DNA of 64,000 nt, from the NCBI RefSeq assembly GCF_014697585.1, contig NZ_JACJSB010000017.1, forward strand, positions 35,752-99,751. Reading direction: 5' to 3'. Made by a program: the position numbers and the translations under genes. This document shows positions 1 to 7,693 of the stretch, in pieces. Position 1 is the first letter of the stretch; every line of letters starts with the position of its first letter. The stretch is from Dolichospermum sp. FACHB-1091. Its GTDB lineage: Bacteria; Cyanobacteriota; Cyanobacteriia; Cyanobacteriales; Nostocaceae. Below the pieces are notes generated by a model. The model was not told the DNA's origin, did not search any database, and was given only the letters and a program-made list of their open reading frames with translations.

Positions 1-1
1 A

Positions 2-304
2 TGGGAGAGTGTAAAACCCAAGCTAGTATTAGCACAAAATATCCGTCAAGCCCAACAATATGGAGAGACTGGTAATGTTGATGTTACTATTTCAGCTTTA
101 TCACTCAGTATTACTAAACCAGGAAACTGGATTTTAATTCCCAATAATTTACATAAACCTCTTGAGCAGATGTTGGCTGTAATTAAAGGTAGTAAAAATG
201 AATTGCAGTCTCGCAATTTTGGTAATTTTATTAATACTTCAAAATCTAAAGTTATCATGAAAAAGTATGGTTTTATTTTACCTGGAGAAACTCCTATTAA
301 ATAA
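2..304 (+). CDS. modA: Molybdate ABC transporter substrate-binding protein, C-terminal part
   Basis: This is the last 100 codons of a gene that begins left of the window; the frame is open from base 2 and stops with TAA at 302-304. The translation carries features typical of the C-terminal lobe of ModA: KPKLVLAQNIRQAQQYGETG, then a hydrophobic segment, WILIPNN, and the ending KKYGFILPGE. ModA binds molybdate or tungstate in the periplasm and delivers it to the ModB/ModC importer. In diazotrophs this feeds molybdenum cofactor and nitrogenase FeMo-co. modB/modC are not in the window and the genes that follow are unrelated. Recognition rests on the C-terminal third only, so a related oxyanion-binding protein is possible. 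Confidence 0.72.
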   Translation, partial: WESVKPKLVLAQNIRQAQQYGETGNVDVTISALSLSITKPGNWILIPNNLHKPLEQMLAVIKGSKNELQSRNFGNFINTSKSKVIMKKYGFILPGETPIK

Positions 305-441
305 AAATTATTAAAAAATAAGCTCGTCGTGGATGCTAAACTACCAACTACGAACTAAAAATCAATTCTAGTATTTTCGATCCTGATAAAAATATGCTAC
401 ATTAAATGTAAATAGTAAAATACTAATCCTATATAAACAAA

Positions 442-645
442 ATGCAAACTAATAAATATCCCTTTGCTCAAGAATTGATTACTGATATTGAAGGTAATAT
501 CAGGAAAGTAGTCATTGATTTTCACGACTATCTAAGGTTGCTAGAAGCTATAGAAGATGAAGGACTTATTCTAGCCATGAAAGAAGTAGAAAATGAGACA
601 CCATTACATTTAAATGAAGCTTTAGCGGAATTAGAAGAAGAGTGA
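442..645 (+). CDS. Small antitoxin-like protein paired with a RelE toxin
   Basis: A 67-residue acidic protein (pI clearly low, C-terminus ALAELEEE). Its stop codon overlaps the GTG start of the downstream RelE-like gene by four bases (GTGA), the usual arrangement of a type II antitoxin-toxin pair with translational coupling. The central part (VVIDFHDYLRLLEAIED) resembles the short Phd/YefM-like or DUF-type antitoxins that cyanobacteria place upstream of RelE/ParE toxins. No DNA-binding fold is obvious by eye, so the antitoxin assignment comes mainly from position, size and charge. Confidence 0.6.
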   Translation: MQTNKYPFAQELITDIEGNIRKVVIDFHDYLRLLEAIEDEGLILAMKEVENETPLHLNEALAELEEE

Positions 646-914
646 ATACCCAGTATCTACCAAGTTTTATTAAAGATTTGAAAGCACTCAAAAGTACACC
701 TTACTATGAGTCTATTAAGAAATTTGCTTTTGAAGAAATAATCAAAATATCAAGTTTTGCAGAAATCACAAATATCAAAAAACTTCAGGGATATGATAAT
801 GCTTATCGGATTCGTATAGGTGATTATCGTCTTGGTATTATTTTCGATGGTGAAACATTAATTTTTGAAAGAGTTTTACACCGAAAAGAAATTTATCGCT
901 ATTTCCCCAAATAG
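642..914 (+). CDS. RelE/ParE-superfamily toxin
   Basis: A 90-residue protein beginning with GTG inside the stop codon of the antitoxin gene. It has the RelE/ParE layout: an N-terminal helical hairpin (FIKDLKAL...), then the strands KLQGYDNAYRIRIGDYRLG, IIFDGETLIFERVLHRKEIY and a short tail ending YFPK. Family members are ribosome-dependent mRNA interferases or gyrase poisons held inactive by the cognate antitoxin. The basic residues in the RIRIGDYR and RVLHRKEIYR strands match the catalytic face of RelE. It is the second gene of a two-gene unit and ends 36 bp before a hairpin that separates it from the convergent oxidase operon. Confidence 0.82.
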   Translation: MNTQYLPSFIKDLKALKSTPYYESIKKFAFEEIIKISSFAEITNIKKLQGYDNAYRIRIGDYRLGIIFDGETLIFERVLHRKEIYRYFPK

Positions 915-949
915 ATAATTTCACAATAATCATACAAATACATGGATAA

Positions 950-970
950 GGGTTTAGCAATGCTAAACCC
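950..970. terminator. Hairpin between convergent relE and ctaE
   Basis: A 9-bp perfect stem (GGGTTTAGC/GCTAAACCC) with a 3-base loop lies in the 91-bp gap between two convergent genes. It could end transcription from either side. There is no long T tract, so a factor-independent function is only likely, not certain. Confidence 0.5.
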
Positions 971-1005
971 CTACATAATTCATTGATTTTTCGTTACTAG
1001 AATAC

Positions 1006-1608
1006 CTACTGCCAAACGTAGATAAGGATAAACAAAACAATCCAGATAACATCAACAAAGTGCCAAAATAAAGAAGTGGCATTTATGCCAAAATGACCAT
1101 GATCAAAATTACCAGGAATGAAAGAACGCAACAAGACAATTAACTGTAACAGAATACCCGTAAAAACGTGCAACCCGTGAAAACCAGTTAATAGATAAAA
1201 CATTCCTCCAAACGTACCAGAAGTAAAACCAAACTCCAAACTACTCCATTCCACAGCTTGACCATAGAGGAAATAACCACCCATAGCCATTGTTAAAAAC
1301 AACAATAGACGATAACTCGTTAAATCATGTCTTTCCAGAGCTTTTTCTGCAAAATAAATCACAAAACTACTAGCAACTAAAACCACAGTATTAATGCTAG
1401 GTTCTTTGATTTCCAAACCAGAAACACCAGCCGGCAACCAATTAGTAGTAGAAGTTTTGTAGATAATATAGCCAGCAAAGAAACTCAAGAAAATGACACT
1501 TTCCGATAACAGAAAAACAATAAAACCAAACATTTTACTGCCTTCTTCATCATGTCCATGCTCATGACTAACATGATCTAAATCATCAGGAGAAACAGAA
1601 ACATCCAT
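1006..1608 (-). CDS. ctaE: Cytochrome oxidase subunit III
   Basis: A 200-residue membrane protein with five hydrophobic segments, the short form of heme-copper oxidase subunit III. Typical stretches are FGFIVFLLSESVIFLSFFAGY near residue 28, FGGMFYLLTGFHGLHVFTG near 134 and the ending SLFWHFVDVIWIVLFILIY. The conserved Glu of FLLSES and the HGLHV histidines are present. Subunit III has no redox centre; it stabilises subunit I and protects against turnover inactivation. It is the last gene of the unit ctaC-ctaD-ctaE, 172 bp after ctaD; that gap holds a dispersed repeat. Located in the cytoplasmic or thylakoid membrane. Confidence 0.93.
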   Translation of the reverse strand: MDVSVSPDDLDHVSHEHGHDEEGSKMFGFIVFLLSESVIFLSFFAGYIIYKTSTTNWLPAGVSGLEIKEPSINTVVLVASSFVIYFAEKALERHDLTSYRLLLFLTMAMGGYFLYGQAVEWSSLEFGFTSGTFGGMFYLLTGFHGLHVFTGILLQLIVLLRSFIPGNFDHGHFGINATSLFWHFVDVIWIVLFILIYVWQ

Positions 1609-1695
1609 TGTTAAAAAACTCCAAAAACAGGAAAATAGTAATTAGGAAAAAAGTAATGAGAAAAACTATAGCGATTCTAAATAAGACCTAAAAAA

Positions 1696-1734
1696 CTCTC
1701 TTTCTCCGTGTTCTCTGTGCCTCTGTGGTTCGTT
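1696..1734 (-). repeat. Dispersed repeat (CCTCTGTGGTTCGTT type)
   Basis: A short sequence with the core CTCTGTGCCTCTGTGGTTCG sits in the ctaD-ctaE gap. The same core recurs near 13779-13816 and 34645-34672 in inverse orientation, and inside both family 2 elements near 14890 and 29590. It is non-coding and probably mobile by recombination rather than by its own enzyme. Confidence 0.7.
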
Positions 1735-1780
1735 AAAAAAAATCCTGAACACACATCAAATAGAATCGCTATATTACCCA

Positions 1781-3436
1781 TTACTCATGTTCAGCAGATG
1801 CAATTAAATCCTCAGACTTACCATAACCATAAGGTTCGCAAGTAATCACCGGAATTTCCTCAAAATTTTCAACAGGAGGAGGAGAAGAAACAGTCCATTC
1901 CAAACCAATAGCCCGCCAAGGATTAGCAGGAGCTTTTTCTCCGTCTATCCAAGAAATCAACATATTGAAAATGAAAGGAAGAGTAGACATTCCTAACAAA
2001 AAAGAACCCAAACTAGCAACAATATTCCAACCAATTAATTCAGGTGAGTATGAAGCAGCGCGGCGTAACATTCCTTGTAAACCTAATGGGTGCATAGGTA
2101 AGAAATTCAAATTTGTGCCGATAAATGCTAACCAAAAATGGATTTTTCCCCAACCTTCGTGGAACATTCTGCCGGTCATTTTAGGAAACCAATGATAGAT
2201 AGCGGCATACATTCCCATAGTTACAGTTCCATAGAGAACATAATGGAAATGGCCGACAACAAAATAGGTATTATTAACATGAACATCTACAGGAACAGAA
2301 GAAAGCATAATTCCCGTAATGCCAGCAAAAACAAACATTACCAAACCACCCAAAGCAAATAACATGGGTGTAGTCAGGCGAATTTTACCACCCCAAATAG
2401 TTGCCACCCAAGCAAATACCTTAATCCCTGTGGGAATAGATACAAACATGGTTGTCACCATGAAAAACAACCGTAGCCAAGCAGGAGTACCACTGACATA
2501 CATATGGTGTACCCAAACAATGCCGCTAACTACAGCAATTAACATGGAAGAAATAGCAACGACTTTATAACCGAATAAAGGTTTGCGGGAATAAACCGGG
2601 AATATTTCCGAGAAAATGCCGAAAATAGGCAAAATGATCACATAAACTGCGGGGTGAGAATAGAACCAGAAATAATGCTGGAACATCACCGGGTTTCCGC
2701 CTTTGGTGGGGTCGAAAAAGGCCGTTCCTACTGTAATATCAAGAAGTAACATTACAGCCCCTGCGGTCAAAGCTGGAAGTCCAAATAACTGGATAATTTG
2801 GGCGCTAAATACTGCCCACACAAAGAGGGGCATTCTAAAATAACCCATTCCCGGCGATCGCATTTTCACAATAGTAGTGACAAAATTTACCGCACCCATA
2901 ATGGAAGAGACACCGGAAATAGCCACTGCTAATAACCAGAGAACTTGACCGTTAATCAAGTTTCCCGTGGGGTTTTGGGTACTAACGGGGGGATATGCCC
3001 ACCACCCAGATTGAGCCGGTCCACCGGGGACAAAGAAGCTGGCCATGAGGAGAATACCCACCACCGGCACCATCCAAAAAGCGACGGCGTTGAGGCGGGG
3101 AAAAGCCATATCTCGCGCCCCAATCATCAGGGGAACAAGGTAGTTAGCCATACCGACAAGGGAGGGGAATGTCCAGAGAAACAGCATCACTGTTCCGTGC
3201 ATGGTAAACATTCCGTTGTATACTGTGCGGTCTATTAAATCAGCTTCTGGGGTAATCAGTTCTCCGCGCAAAATCATAGCGAAGATACCACCAACCAGGA
3301 AGAAAATAAAAGAGGTAACGAGGTATTGAATACCGATAACCTTATGGTCTGTACTGAAACTGAAGTAGGTTCTCCAGGTTTGGGGCGGTTCGTGGTGATG
3401 TGAGTCACCAGTGATATCAATGGGGATGTTAGTCAT
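1781..3436 (-). CDS. ctaD: Heme-copper oxidase subunit I (A2 type, ARTO/cox3-like)
   Basis: A 551-residue, 12-helix catalytic subunit of a terminal oxidase. Visible ligands are the low-spin heme His in FTMHGTVML (H80), the CuB His and cross-linked Tyr in FYSHPAVYV (H261, Y265), the His pair in VWVHHMYVSG, and the two His of VGHFHYVLYG. The helix VI motif is YSHPAVY, with Ala where A1-type oxidases have the proton-channel Glu, so this is the A2 subtype. It reduces O2 to water and pumps protons. It lies between ctaC (74 bp upstream) and ctaE, and the companion subunit II lacks CuA ligands, so the donor is more likely quinol than cytochrome c. Confidence 0.95.
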   Translation of the reverse strand: MTNIPIDITGDSHHHEPPQTWRTYFSFSTDHKVIGIQYLVTSFIFFLVGGIFAMILRGELITPEADLIDRTVYNGMFTMHGTVMLFLWTFPSLVGMANYLVPLMIGARDMAFPRLNAVAFWMVPVVGILLMASFFVPGGPAQSGWWAYPPVSTQNPTGNLINGQVLWLLAVAISGVSSIMGAVNFVTTIVKMRSPGMGYFRMPLFVWAVFSAQIIQLFGLPALTAGAVMLLLDITVGTAFFDPTKGGNPVMFQHYFWFYSHPAVYVIILPIFGIFSEIFPVYSRKPLFGYKVVAISSMLIAVVSGIVWVHHMYVSGTPAWLRLFFMVTTMFVSIPTGIKVFAWVATIWGGKIRLTTPMLFALGGLVMFVFAGITGIMLSSVPVDVHVNNTYFVVGHFHYVLYGTVTMGMYAAIYHWFPKMTGRMFHEGWGKIHFWLAFIGTNLNFLPMHPLGLQGMLRRAASYSPELIGWNIVASLGSFLLGMSTLPFIFNMLISWIDGEKAPANPWRAIGLEWTVSSPPPVENFEEIPVITCEPYGYGKSEDLIASAEHE

Positions 3437-3510
3437 TCGATTTTAGATTTTAGATTTTAGATTGCCAATTTTTAGATTTTTGATGACCAAATCTAAAAGC
3501 AAAAGGTTAG

Positions 3511-4434
3511 TTAACCGGAGAAATTGACCAAAGGGGGTGTAGCGGGTTTAACAGTTTTCCAACCGCTATTAATCCCGTTTTCGAGTTTTTGAGCGTATTC
3601 AGAAGCCGCTTGGTTAGGTGCTGGAGTGAGTTCTTGACTTGCAGCTTTGCTTAACCACTGCTGATATTGACTAGGTGATTCCACAATTACTTTTGCCCGC
3701 ATAGTAGCAAAATATGTACCGCTATATTGGGAATCAGTTAAATCATAAGCACCGGGGCGAATAGGAGTAAATTCAAAGTCCAGATCATGACCAGGAATGA
3801 TGTCTTGTTTAAGACGGAAAGCGGGTATATAAAAGCCGTGAAGTACATCTTCCGAATGTAGATTAAGACGGACACGACTATCCTGGGGTAAATGTAATTC
3901 TGTACTGGTAACGTTCTTGTCTGGATAATGAAACACCCAAGCCCATTGTTTAGCAGATACATCAATATGTTCTACATCTTCGACTATGGCTGCTGGATCT
4001 TTATCTTCTACAACAGCAACGGACTCCATTTTCATGGGATTATGTAGATGTATCTGGTGAGAGGGTCCCTGGATACCCATTTGTTCGTAAACTTGGTAAC
4101 TATAACCAGCAATCCATAATACCAACATAATCGGAATTGCCGTCCAAACTACCTCCAAAGTTATATTACCTTCAATGTGAGGACCATCACTAAAATCCGT
4201 CGGTCTGGCACGATGAAAAGTGATGGAATAGAGAAGAGTAGCAGTTACTCCCAGGAAAATTAAAGCTCCTAATGTTACCAAAAAGCTAAATAAATCATCA
4301 ATAAGATGAGATTCAGCAGCCCCTTGAGGAGGAAGCCAATAATAAGCCTGTTTACCAATCCATAGACTAGTAAAAGTTACGGCAACTGCCCCAGTAGCTA
4401 GGGTCAAAAAGTTGAGAATTTGCCGAATTTTCAT
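3511..4434 (-). CDS. ctaC: Oxidase subunit II lacking CuA ligands (quinol-oxidase type)
   Basis: A 307-residue subunit II: N-terminal hydrophobic anchor, two transmembrane helices (about residues 45-70 and 92-112) and a periplasmic cupredoxin domain. In the standard enzyme CuA is held by His, Cys, Glu, Cys, His and Met. Here H199 (in SEDVLHGFY) and M245 keep the exact 46-residue spacing, but the positions between them read D234, Q236, S238 and F242 in DLTDSQYSGTYFATM. Four of six ligands are therefore gone and CuA cannot form. This is the known pattern of the cyanobacterial alternative respiratory terminal oxidase (ARTO; cox3 in Anabaena) and of bo3 quinol oxidases. First of the three oxidase genes, 88 bp after the DUF2231 pair. 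Confidence 0.92.
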   Translation of the reverse strand: MKIRQILNFLTLATGAVAVTFTSLWIGKQAYYWLPPQGAAESHLIDDLFSFLVTLGALIFLGVTATLLYSITFHRARPTDFSDGPHIEGNITLEVVWTAIPIMLVLWIAGYSYQVYEQMGIQGPSHQIHLHNPMKMESVAVVEDKDPAAIVEDVEHIDVSAKQWAWVFHYPDKNVTSTELHLPQDSRVRLNLHSEDVLHGFYIPAFRLKQDIIPGHDLDFEFTPIRPGAYDLTDSQYSGTYFATMRAKVIVESPSQYQQWLSKAASQELTPAPNQAASEYAQKLENGINSGWKTVKPATPPLVNFSG

Positions 4435-4436
4435 AA

Positions 4437-4523
4437 TAGTCAGTTGTCAGTTGTTAGTTGTCAGTTGGTTTTTAATTACCCATTACCCATTACCAATTAC
4501 CCATTACCTATTTACCCATTACC
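4437..4523. repeat. Heptamer microsatellite cluster
   Basis: The gap between ctaC and the DUF2231 gene consists almost wholly of degenerate 7-base repeats, first TCAGTTG/TTAGTTG units and then ACCCATT units. Such short tandem repeats are common between genes in Nostocales. A TTTTAGA heptamer run also lies in the ctaD-ctaC gap at about 3439-3462. Confidence 0.75.
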
Positions 4524-5131
4524 TATTTACCCAATATTTGATTAATGTCTTGTCCGGCTCGCAGTAATTTATCTGCTGTATTGTGAACACCAAAATCTGC
4601 TGCTAAGTGCGCTCCTAATGTGCCGTGAAGATACATCAGCAACATAATAATTACACCGACAACGAGATAAGAAATTTGTACTTCTCGCTCTTCATATTTG
4701 CCGATAACATAACGTTGCCAACCTCGCCAAAAAGTCATACCAACAATCATTGCTAATAGCAATACACCACCGACACCATGCCACATCATTGTGGGCATTG
4801 CTAACATTCCCCAAGGACTTTTAATATCTGCTGGTGGGGCAGCCAATAACATTTCATAAAAACCCGCACCAACCGTAAAGAATGTAATTACAGCAGCGGC
4901 AAAAACGTTATACCAACCCACATCAAATAATTGAGAACGCTCAACTTTAATTCCCAAAAATCTGAATAGCCATTTTTCCACAGGGAAGAATACACCCAAA
5001 AGATCAAAAATGATGGCAATGATGAATAAACCTAATGTTAGATGTACTAAATTAGGATGAACAGGAATGGCATAAGGTAAACCATTTGCACCCATTTGAT
5101 GACTAATTTGATCTAATAATTCTGAATTCAT
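4523..5131 (-). CDS. DUF2231-type four-helix membrane protein, second of a pair
   Basis: A 202-residue integral membrane protein starting at the ATG that overlaps the upstream stop (ATGA), so it is translationally coupled. An in-frame start 60 bases further upstream would run into the neighbour and is not used. It shows the DUF2231 pattern: HPNLVHLTLGLFIIAIIFDLLG, a second helix near an invariant His, and MWHGVGGVLLLAM. Family members often carry conserved His in two helices and are proposed heme- or quinone-binding membrane subunits; no activity is established. It is a diverged paralogue of the upstream gene and lies in the oxidase operon, so a role with this oxidase is likely. Confidence 0.75.
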   Translation of the reverse strand: MNSELLDQISHQMGANGLPYAIPVHPNLVHLTLGLFIIAIIFDLLGVFFPVEKWLFRFLGIKVERSQLFDVGWYNVFAAAVITFFTVGAGFYEMLLAAPPADIKSPWGMLAMPTMMWHGVGGVLLLAMIVGMTFWRGWQRYVIGKYEEREVQISYLVVGVIIMLLMYLHGTLGAHLAADFGVHNTADKLLRAGQDINQILGK

Positions 5132-5628
5132 GGCAATATTCCATCCTTTACCGCGTCCACAACAGGTACAGTATGTAAGCCATACACCCATACAAGTTCA
5201 TCACCAAGATACACTTGAAAACCGACAATTAATGTTAATAAAATGCCCACAGCTATATAATGAAAAGGCAGTTTATTCGGGTTATGACTCCGTAAAACAT
5301 AACGCCAAGCTGTAATAGCCGTAATGATTCCAGAAAGTGACCAACCAATGAGAGTATGAACATTTAAAACTGATTTAGCCAGTTCATAAGGTTTAGCCAA
5401 ACCCGCCTCAAATTGACCAAAAATAATTGCCACAAAAATCGCCACTGTAGCAATACACATATTCCACCAACTCACCTCAAACAAGCGAGTTCTACCAGTT
5501 AAATACCCAGCGACATCACAGAAAACAGAAAATAGAACCATCGCAATTACAAAGTGAACCACGATAGGATGTAAAGGATCTGGATATGGTAAATTATGCT
5601 CATTCAATGAAGTGAAAAAATCCAGCAT
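5128..5628 (-). CDS. DUF2231-type four-helix membrane protein, first gene of oxidase operon
   Basis: A 166-residue protein with four hydrophobic segments. The N-terminal motif PDPLHPIVVHFVIAMVLFSV is the signature of DUF2231 proteins, repeated in diverged form in the next gene. Conserved His occur in LHPIVVHF, NVHTLIGW and YGLHTVP. It is the first gene of the unit that continues with ctaC-D-E, with a four-base overlap to its paralogue. Two such genes precede the cox3-type oxidase, suggesting auxiliary subunits for quinol handling or heme delivery; this is inference. The upstream region carries a possible NtcA-type promoter. Confidence 0.75.
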   Translation of the reverse strand: MLDFFTSLNEHNLPYPDPLHPIVVHFVIAMVLFSVFCDVAGYLTGRTRLFEVSWWNMCIATVAIFVAIIFGQFEAGLAKPYELAKSVLNVHTLIGWSLSGIITAITAWRYVLRSHNPNKLPFHYIAVGILLTLIVGFQVYLGDELVWVYGLHTVPVVDAVKDGILP

Positions 5629-5715
5629 TACAATCTCCTAGACTTATTTACTACTCTATCCAGCCAAACATAAATATGATAAATTTGCTGTGATTTCAGT
5701 CATTTATTCCCCTGA

Positions 5716-5756
5716 AAAATAGGGAAAATATGTCAAACAACAGTAATTATGGATGT
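5716..5756 (-). promoter_or_regulatory. Possible NtcA-activated promoter of the oxidase operon
   Basis: On the minus strand, ACA-N8-TAC at 5756-5743 resembles the NtcA consensus GTA-N8-TAC with one half-site altered. It is followed 21 bases later by TATTTT (5721-5716), which fits the TAN3T -10 box at the spacing normal for class II NtcA promoters (20-24). The start codon is about 90 bases downstream of that box. cox3-type genes are known to be induced in heterocysts. The half-site mismatch keeps this tentative. Confidence 0.33.
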
Positions 5757-6227
5757 AGCTAAACTAAATCACTGTTAGAAATTGAACTTACTAAACCCAA
5801 TATTTAGGTTAAGTAAATTTTTGTGAATTGTCAGAAAAACTAAAAGTAAAACTTCTAGAATTAATGAGAGAGCCAGCAACAAATTTTAGTCATTGCCGTA
5901 TTACAATATTTTTAAATCAAAACCAACTATTTTTATGTTTATTGATGTACAATAAAAAATTATCACTTTGTAATTTAAACAACCGAAATATATAGTTTTT
6001 ATAATAAGTAGAATTAAAACAAAGCTAGATAGAATAATTAAACGCAGATAAACGCAGATAAACGCAGATAAACGAAAATGGGGACAGATGAATTTCATGA
6101 TTCTGTGCGGCCTCACACAAAATATTCAACCTTCCTTTGCGTCTTTGCTCCTTAGCGTCTTTGCGCGAAACTAAAAATATGGTTCATTTAGTCAAAAATT
6201 GTCCCAACCTAACCCCCAAATCCCTAA
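5757..6227. other. Intergenic region with a 10-bp tandem repeat
   Basis: No gene is supported in this stretch. It is strongly AT-rich up to about 6030, then holds three exact copies of AACGCAGATA (6041-6070), and a dispersed repeat of the TTTGCGTCTTTGCGCGAAAC type around 6136-6171 that recurs near 33790-33825 and, inverted, near 53760-53790. Confidence 0.7.
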
Positions 6228-6893
6228 TTAACCTTCATAGGGATTGTCTAGCTTATCTACAGACACATTAACCGATAATGGTAAACGACCGGGATTTAAA
6301 CGCGGTTCGGCCGCATAACCGACCGGTACTAAAACAGCAATAGCTATGTCTGGGTTATTCTCAGCACCAATTATAGCTTTGACCTGTTCTTCAATCCAAC
6401 CATTCATAAAGCAGGTAGATAAACCCAGGCTTTCTGCGGCTAAGACTAAGTTTGTAGCTGCTATCATGGCATCTTTAATAGCGTATTCCCGGCGCTTGTC
6501 TCCTAACCCTGCTTGAAATTGGGGAATTGCATTTCTAAAATAATTCACAGTTCCCTCATTCCAGGCTCCTGTAGCTAACCCTTGTTCTAAAATGGGTGTT
6601 AAGTCCTTTTCTCCCGCAGCAGCGTCAGCAGCGAAAACAAAGGTAACGGGCGCTTGGATAATTTGCTTTTGATTATAAGAAGCCGCGCATAATGCTTGTT
6701 TTTGCGTTTCCTCTTGAACTAATACTATTCTCCAAGATTGAACATTAAAACTACTGGGTGCTGCTACGGTTAATTCTACTAGTTGTTTGAGTAAGTCGGG
6801 GGAAATAGAATCTGGTTTGAAGGTTTTGATGGAACGGCGTTGTACTATGGCGCTAGGTACGTCTAATGCTTGGGTCTGGGCGCTGAAACTCAC
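6228..6893 (-). CDS. Nitroreductase-family FMN oxidoreductase
   Basis: A 221-residue protein with the nitroreductase signature: IVQRRSIKTFKPDSIS near residue 17, the FMN phosphate-contact segment AAPSSFNVQSWR near 45, and ESLGLSTCFMNGW near 154. These enzymes are homodimers that bind FMN and transfer two electrons from NAD(P)H to quinones, nitro compounds or other acceptors. The physiological substrate cannot be told from sequence. The gene stands alone; the next gene in the same direction is trxA, 184 bp upstream. Confidence 0.88.
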   Translation of the reverse strand: MSFSAQTQALDVPSAIVQRRSIKTFKPDSISPDLLKQLVELTVAAPSSFNVQSWRIVLVQEETQKQALCAASYNQKQIIQAPVTFVFAADAAAGEKDLTPILEQGLATGAWNEGTVNYFRNAIPQFQAGLGDKRREYAIKDAMIAATNLVLAAESLGLSTCFMNGWIEEQVKAIIGAENNPDIAIAVLVPVGYAAEPRLNPGRLPLSVNVSVDKLDNPYEG

Positions 6894-7076
6894 GGTATTC
6901 TCCTCTGTTTTGTCCTATTTAGGGTAACGCTTTTTTGTCCGCTGTTCAATTAACCGGTTGTTTGTTATTTGTTGATGGAATTACAGGGTATTTTTGATCA
7001 CGCAGAGACGCACAGGAGGTAAATGCGAGGTTTTTATCTCTAATATCCCTGTTTTTTTAATATCCCTGTTTTTTAA

Positions 7077-7412
7077 TTACTTCTCTCTGGTAATATATTT
7101 ATCTAAGGTAGCAGCTAAAGTGGTTTTGGGAACAGCACCAACAACAGTATTAATTTGTCTTCCTCCTTTAAATACCATCAATGTGGGAATGGTACGAATC
7201 CCGTAATGACTAGCAATAGTGGGATTTTGATCTGTATTGACTTTAACAACTTTCAATTGTCCTTCGTATTCTGTAGCTACTTCTTCGACGACAGGAGATA
7301 ACATTTTACACGGACCACACCAGGGAGCCCAAAAGTCAACTAAAACGGGTGTTTCGTTTTCTAATACTTCTTGTTTAAATGTGGCTTCTGTTACATTCGT
7401 AATTGATGACAT
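7077..7412 (-). CDS. trxA: Thioredoxin (m-type)
   Basis: A 111-residue classical thioredoxin. The redox motif WCGPC spans residues 31-35, the buried Asp is D26 (LVDFWA), and the cis-proline loop reads [10 protein letters not shown]. It reduces disulfides of target enzymes and receives electrons from ferredoxin- or NADPH-thioredoxin reductase. Length and sequence match the m-type used in the cyanobacterial cytosol. Its upstream region holds a family 1 inverted-repeat element starting 27 bp before the start codon, so the promoter must lie within or beyond that element. Confidence 0.96.
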   Translation of the reverse strand: MSSITNVTEATFKQEVLENETPVLVDFWAPWCGPCKMLSPVVEEVATEYEGQLKVVKVNTDQNPTIASHYGIRTIPTLMVFKGGRQINTVVGAVPKTTLAATLDKYITREK

Positions 7413-7438
7413 AAATCCTCTCTTTAGATTTAAGTTAG

Positions 7439-7547
7439 TAAGTAGGTTGGCGTTAAAAATTGTCGTTATGACAAGGGAACAGGGAACAGGTTTTGGGAAA
7501 CTTTACTTTTCGTTACTTATGTCGGTTTTTTTCCGTTTACCTACTTA
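7439..7547 (+). mobile_element. MITE-like element, family 1, complete copy
   Basis: A 109-bp non-coding element: flanking TA, inverted ends AGTAGGT and ACCTACT, TA again. Inside, from the left: TTGGCGTTAAAAATTGTCG, a GGGAACA heptamer run, then AACTTTACTTTTCGTTACTT and a T-rich stretch. The same order of blocks occurs at 32909-33025 (inverted) and 36914-37054, with partial copies at 12151 and 18387. The TA at both ends suggests TA target duplication. Confidence 0.72.
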
Positions 7548-7640
7548 ATTCGATTTTATCTAATAAATAAGTTAAGAAATATGTCGCTAAGTTTAAATTT
7601 ACTAAGTTTAAATTTGCTAAGTTTTTTATTATCTCTGTAG

Positions 7641-7668
7641 GTTGGGTTGAACGACAGTTCAACCCAAC
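7641..7668. terminator. Hairpin with 12-bp perfect stem
   Basis: GTTGGGTTGAAC pairs with GTTCAACCCAAC around a four-base loop, 26 bp downstream of the stop codon of the zinc-ribbon membrane protein gene. Related GTTGGGTT hairpins occur at 41816-41898 and 63682-63748, so it is also a dispersed repeat. Confidence 0.55.
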
Positions 7669-7693
7669 ATTGATGAAATATACTTTTTGATTT

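Noticed and set aside
1965..3238. Several plus-strand open frames of 74-97 codons opposite ctaD
   Set aside because: They are shadows of a well conserved oxidase gene, have no known domain and no ribosome sites.
5901..6116. 71-codon minus-strand frame upstream of the oxidase operon
   Set aside because: Low-complexity, covers a 10-bp tandem repeat and a dispersed repeat, and has no conserved look.
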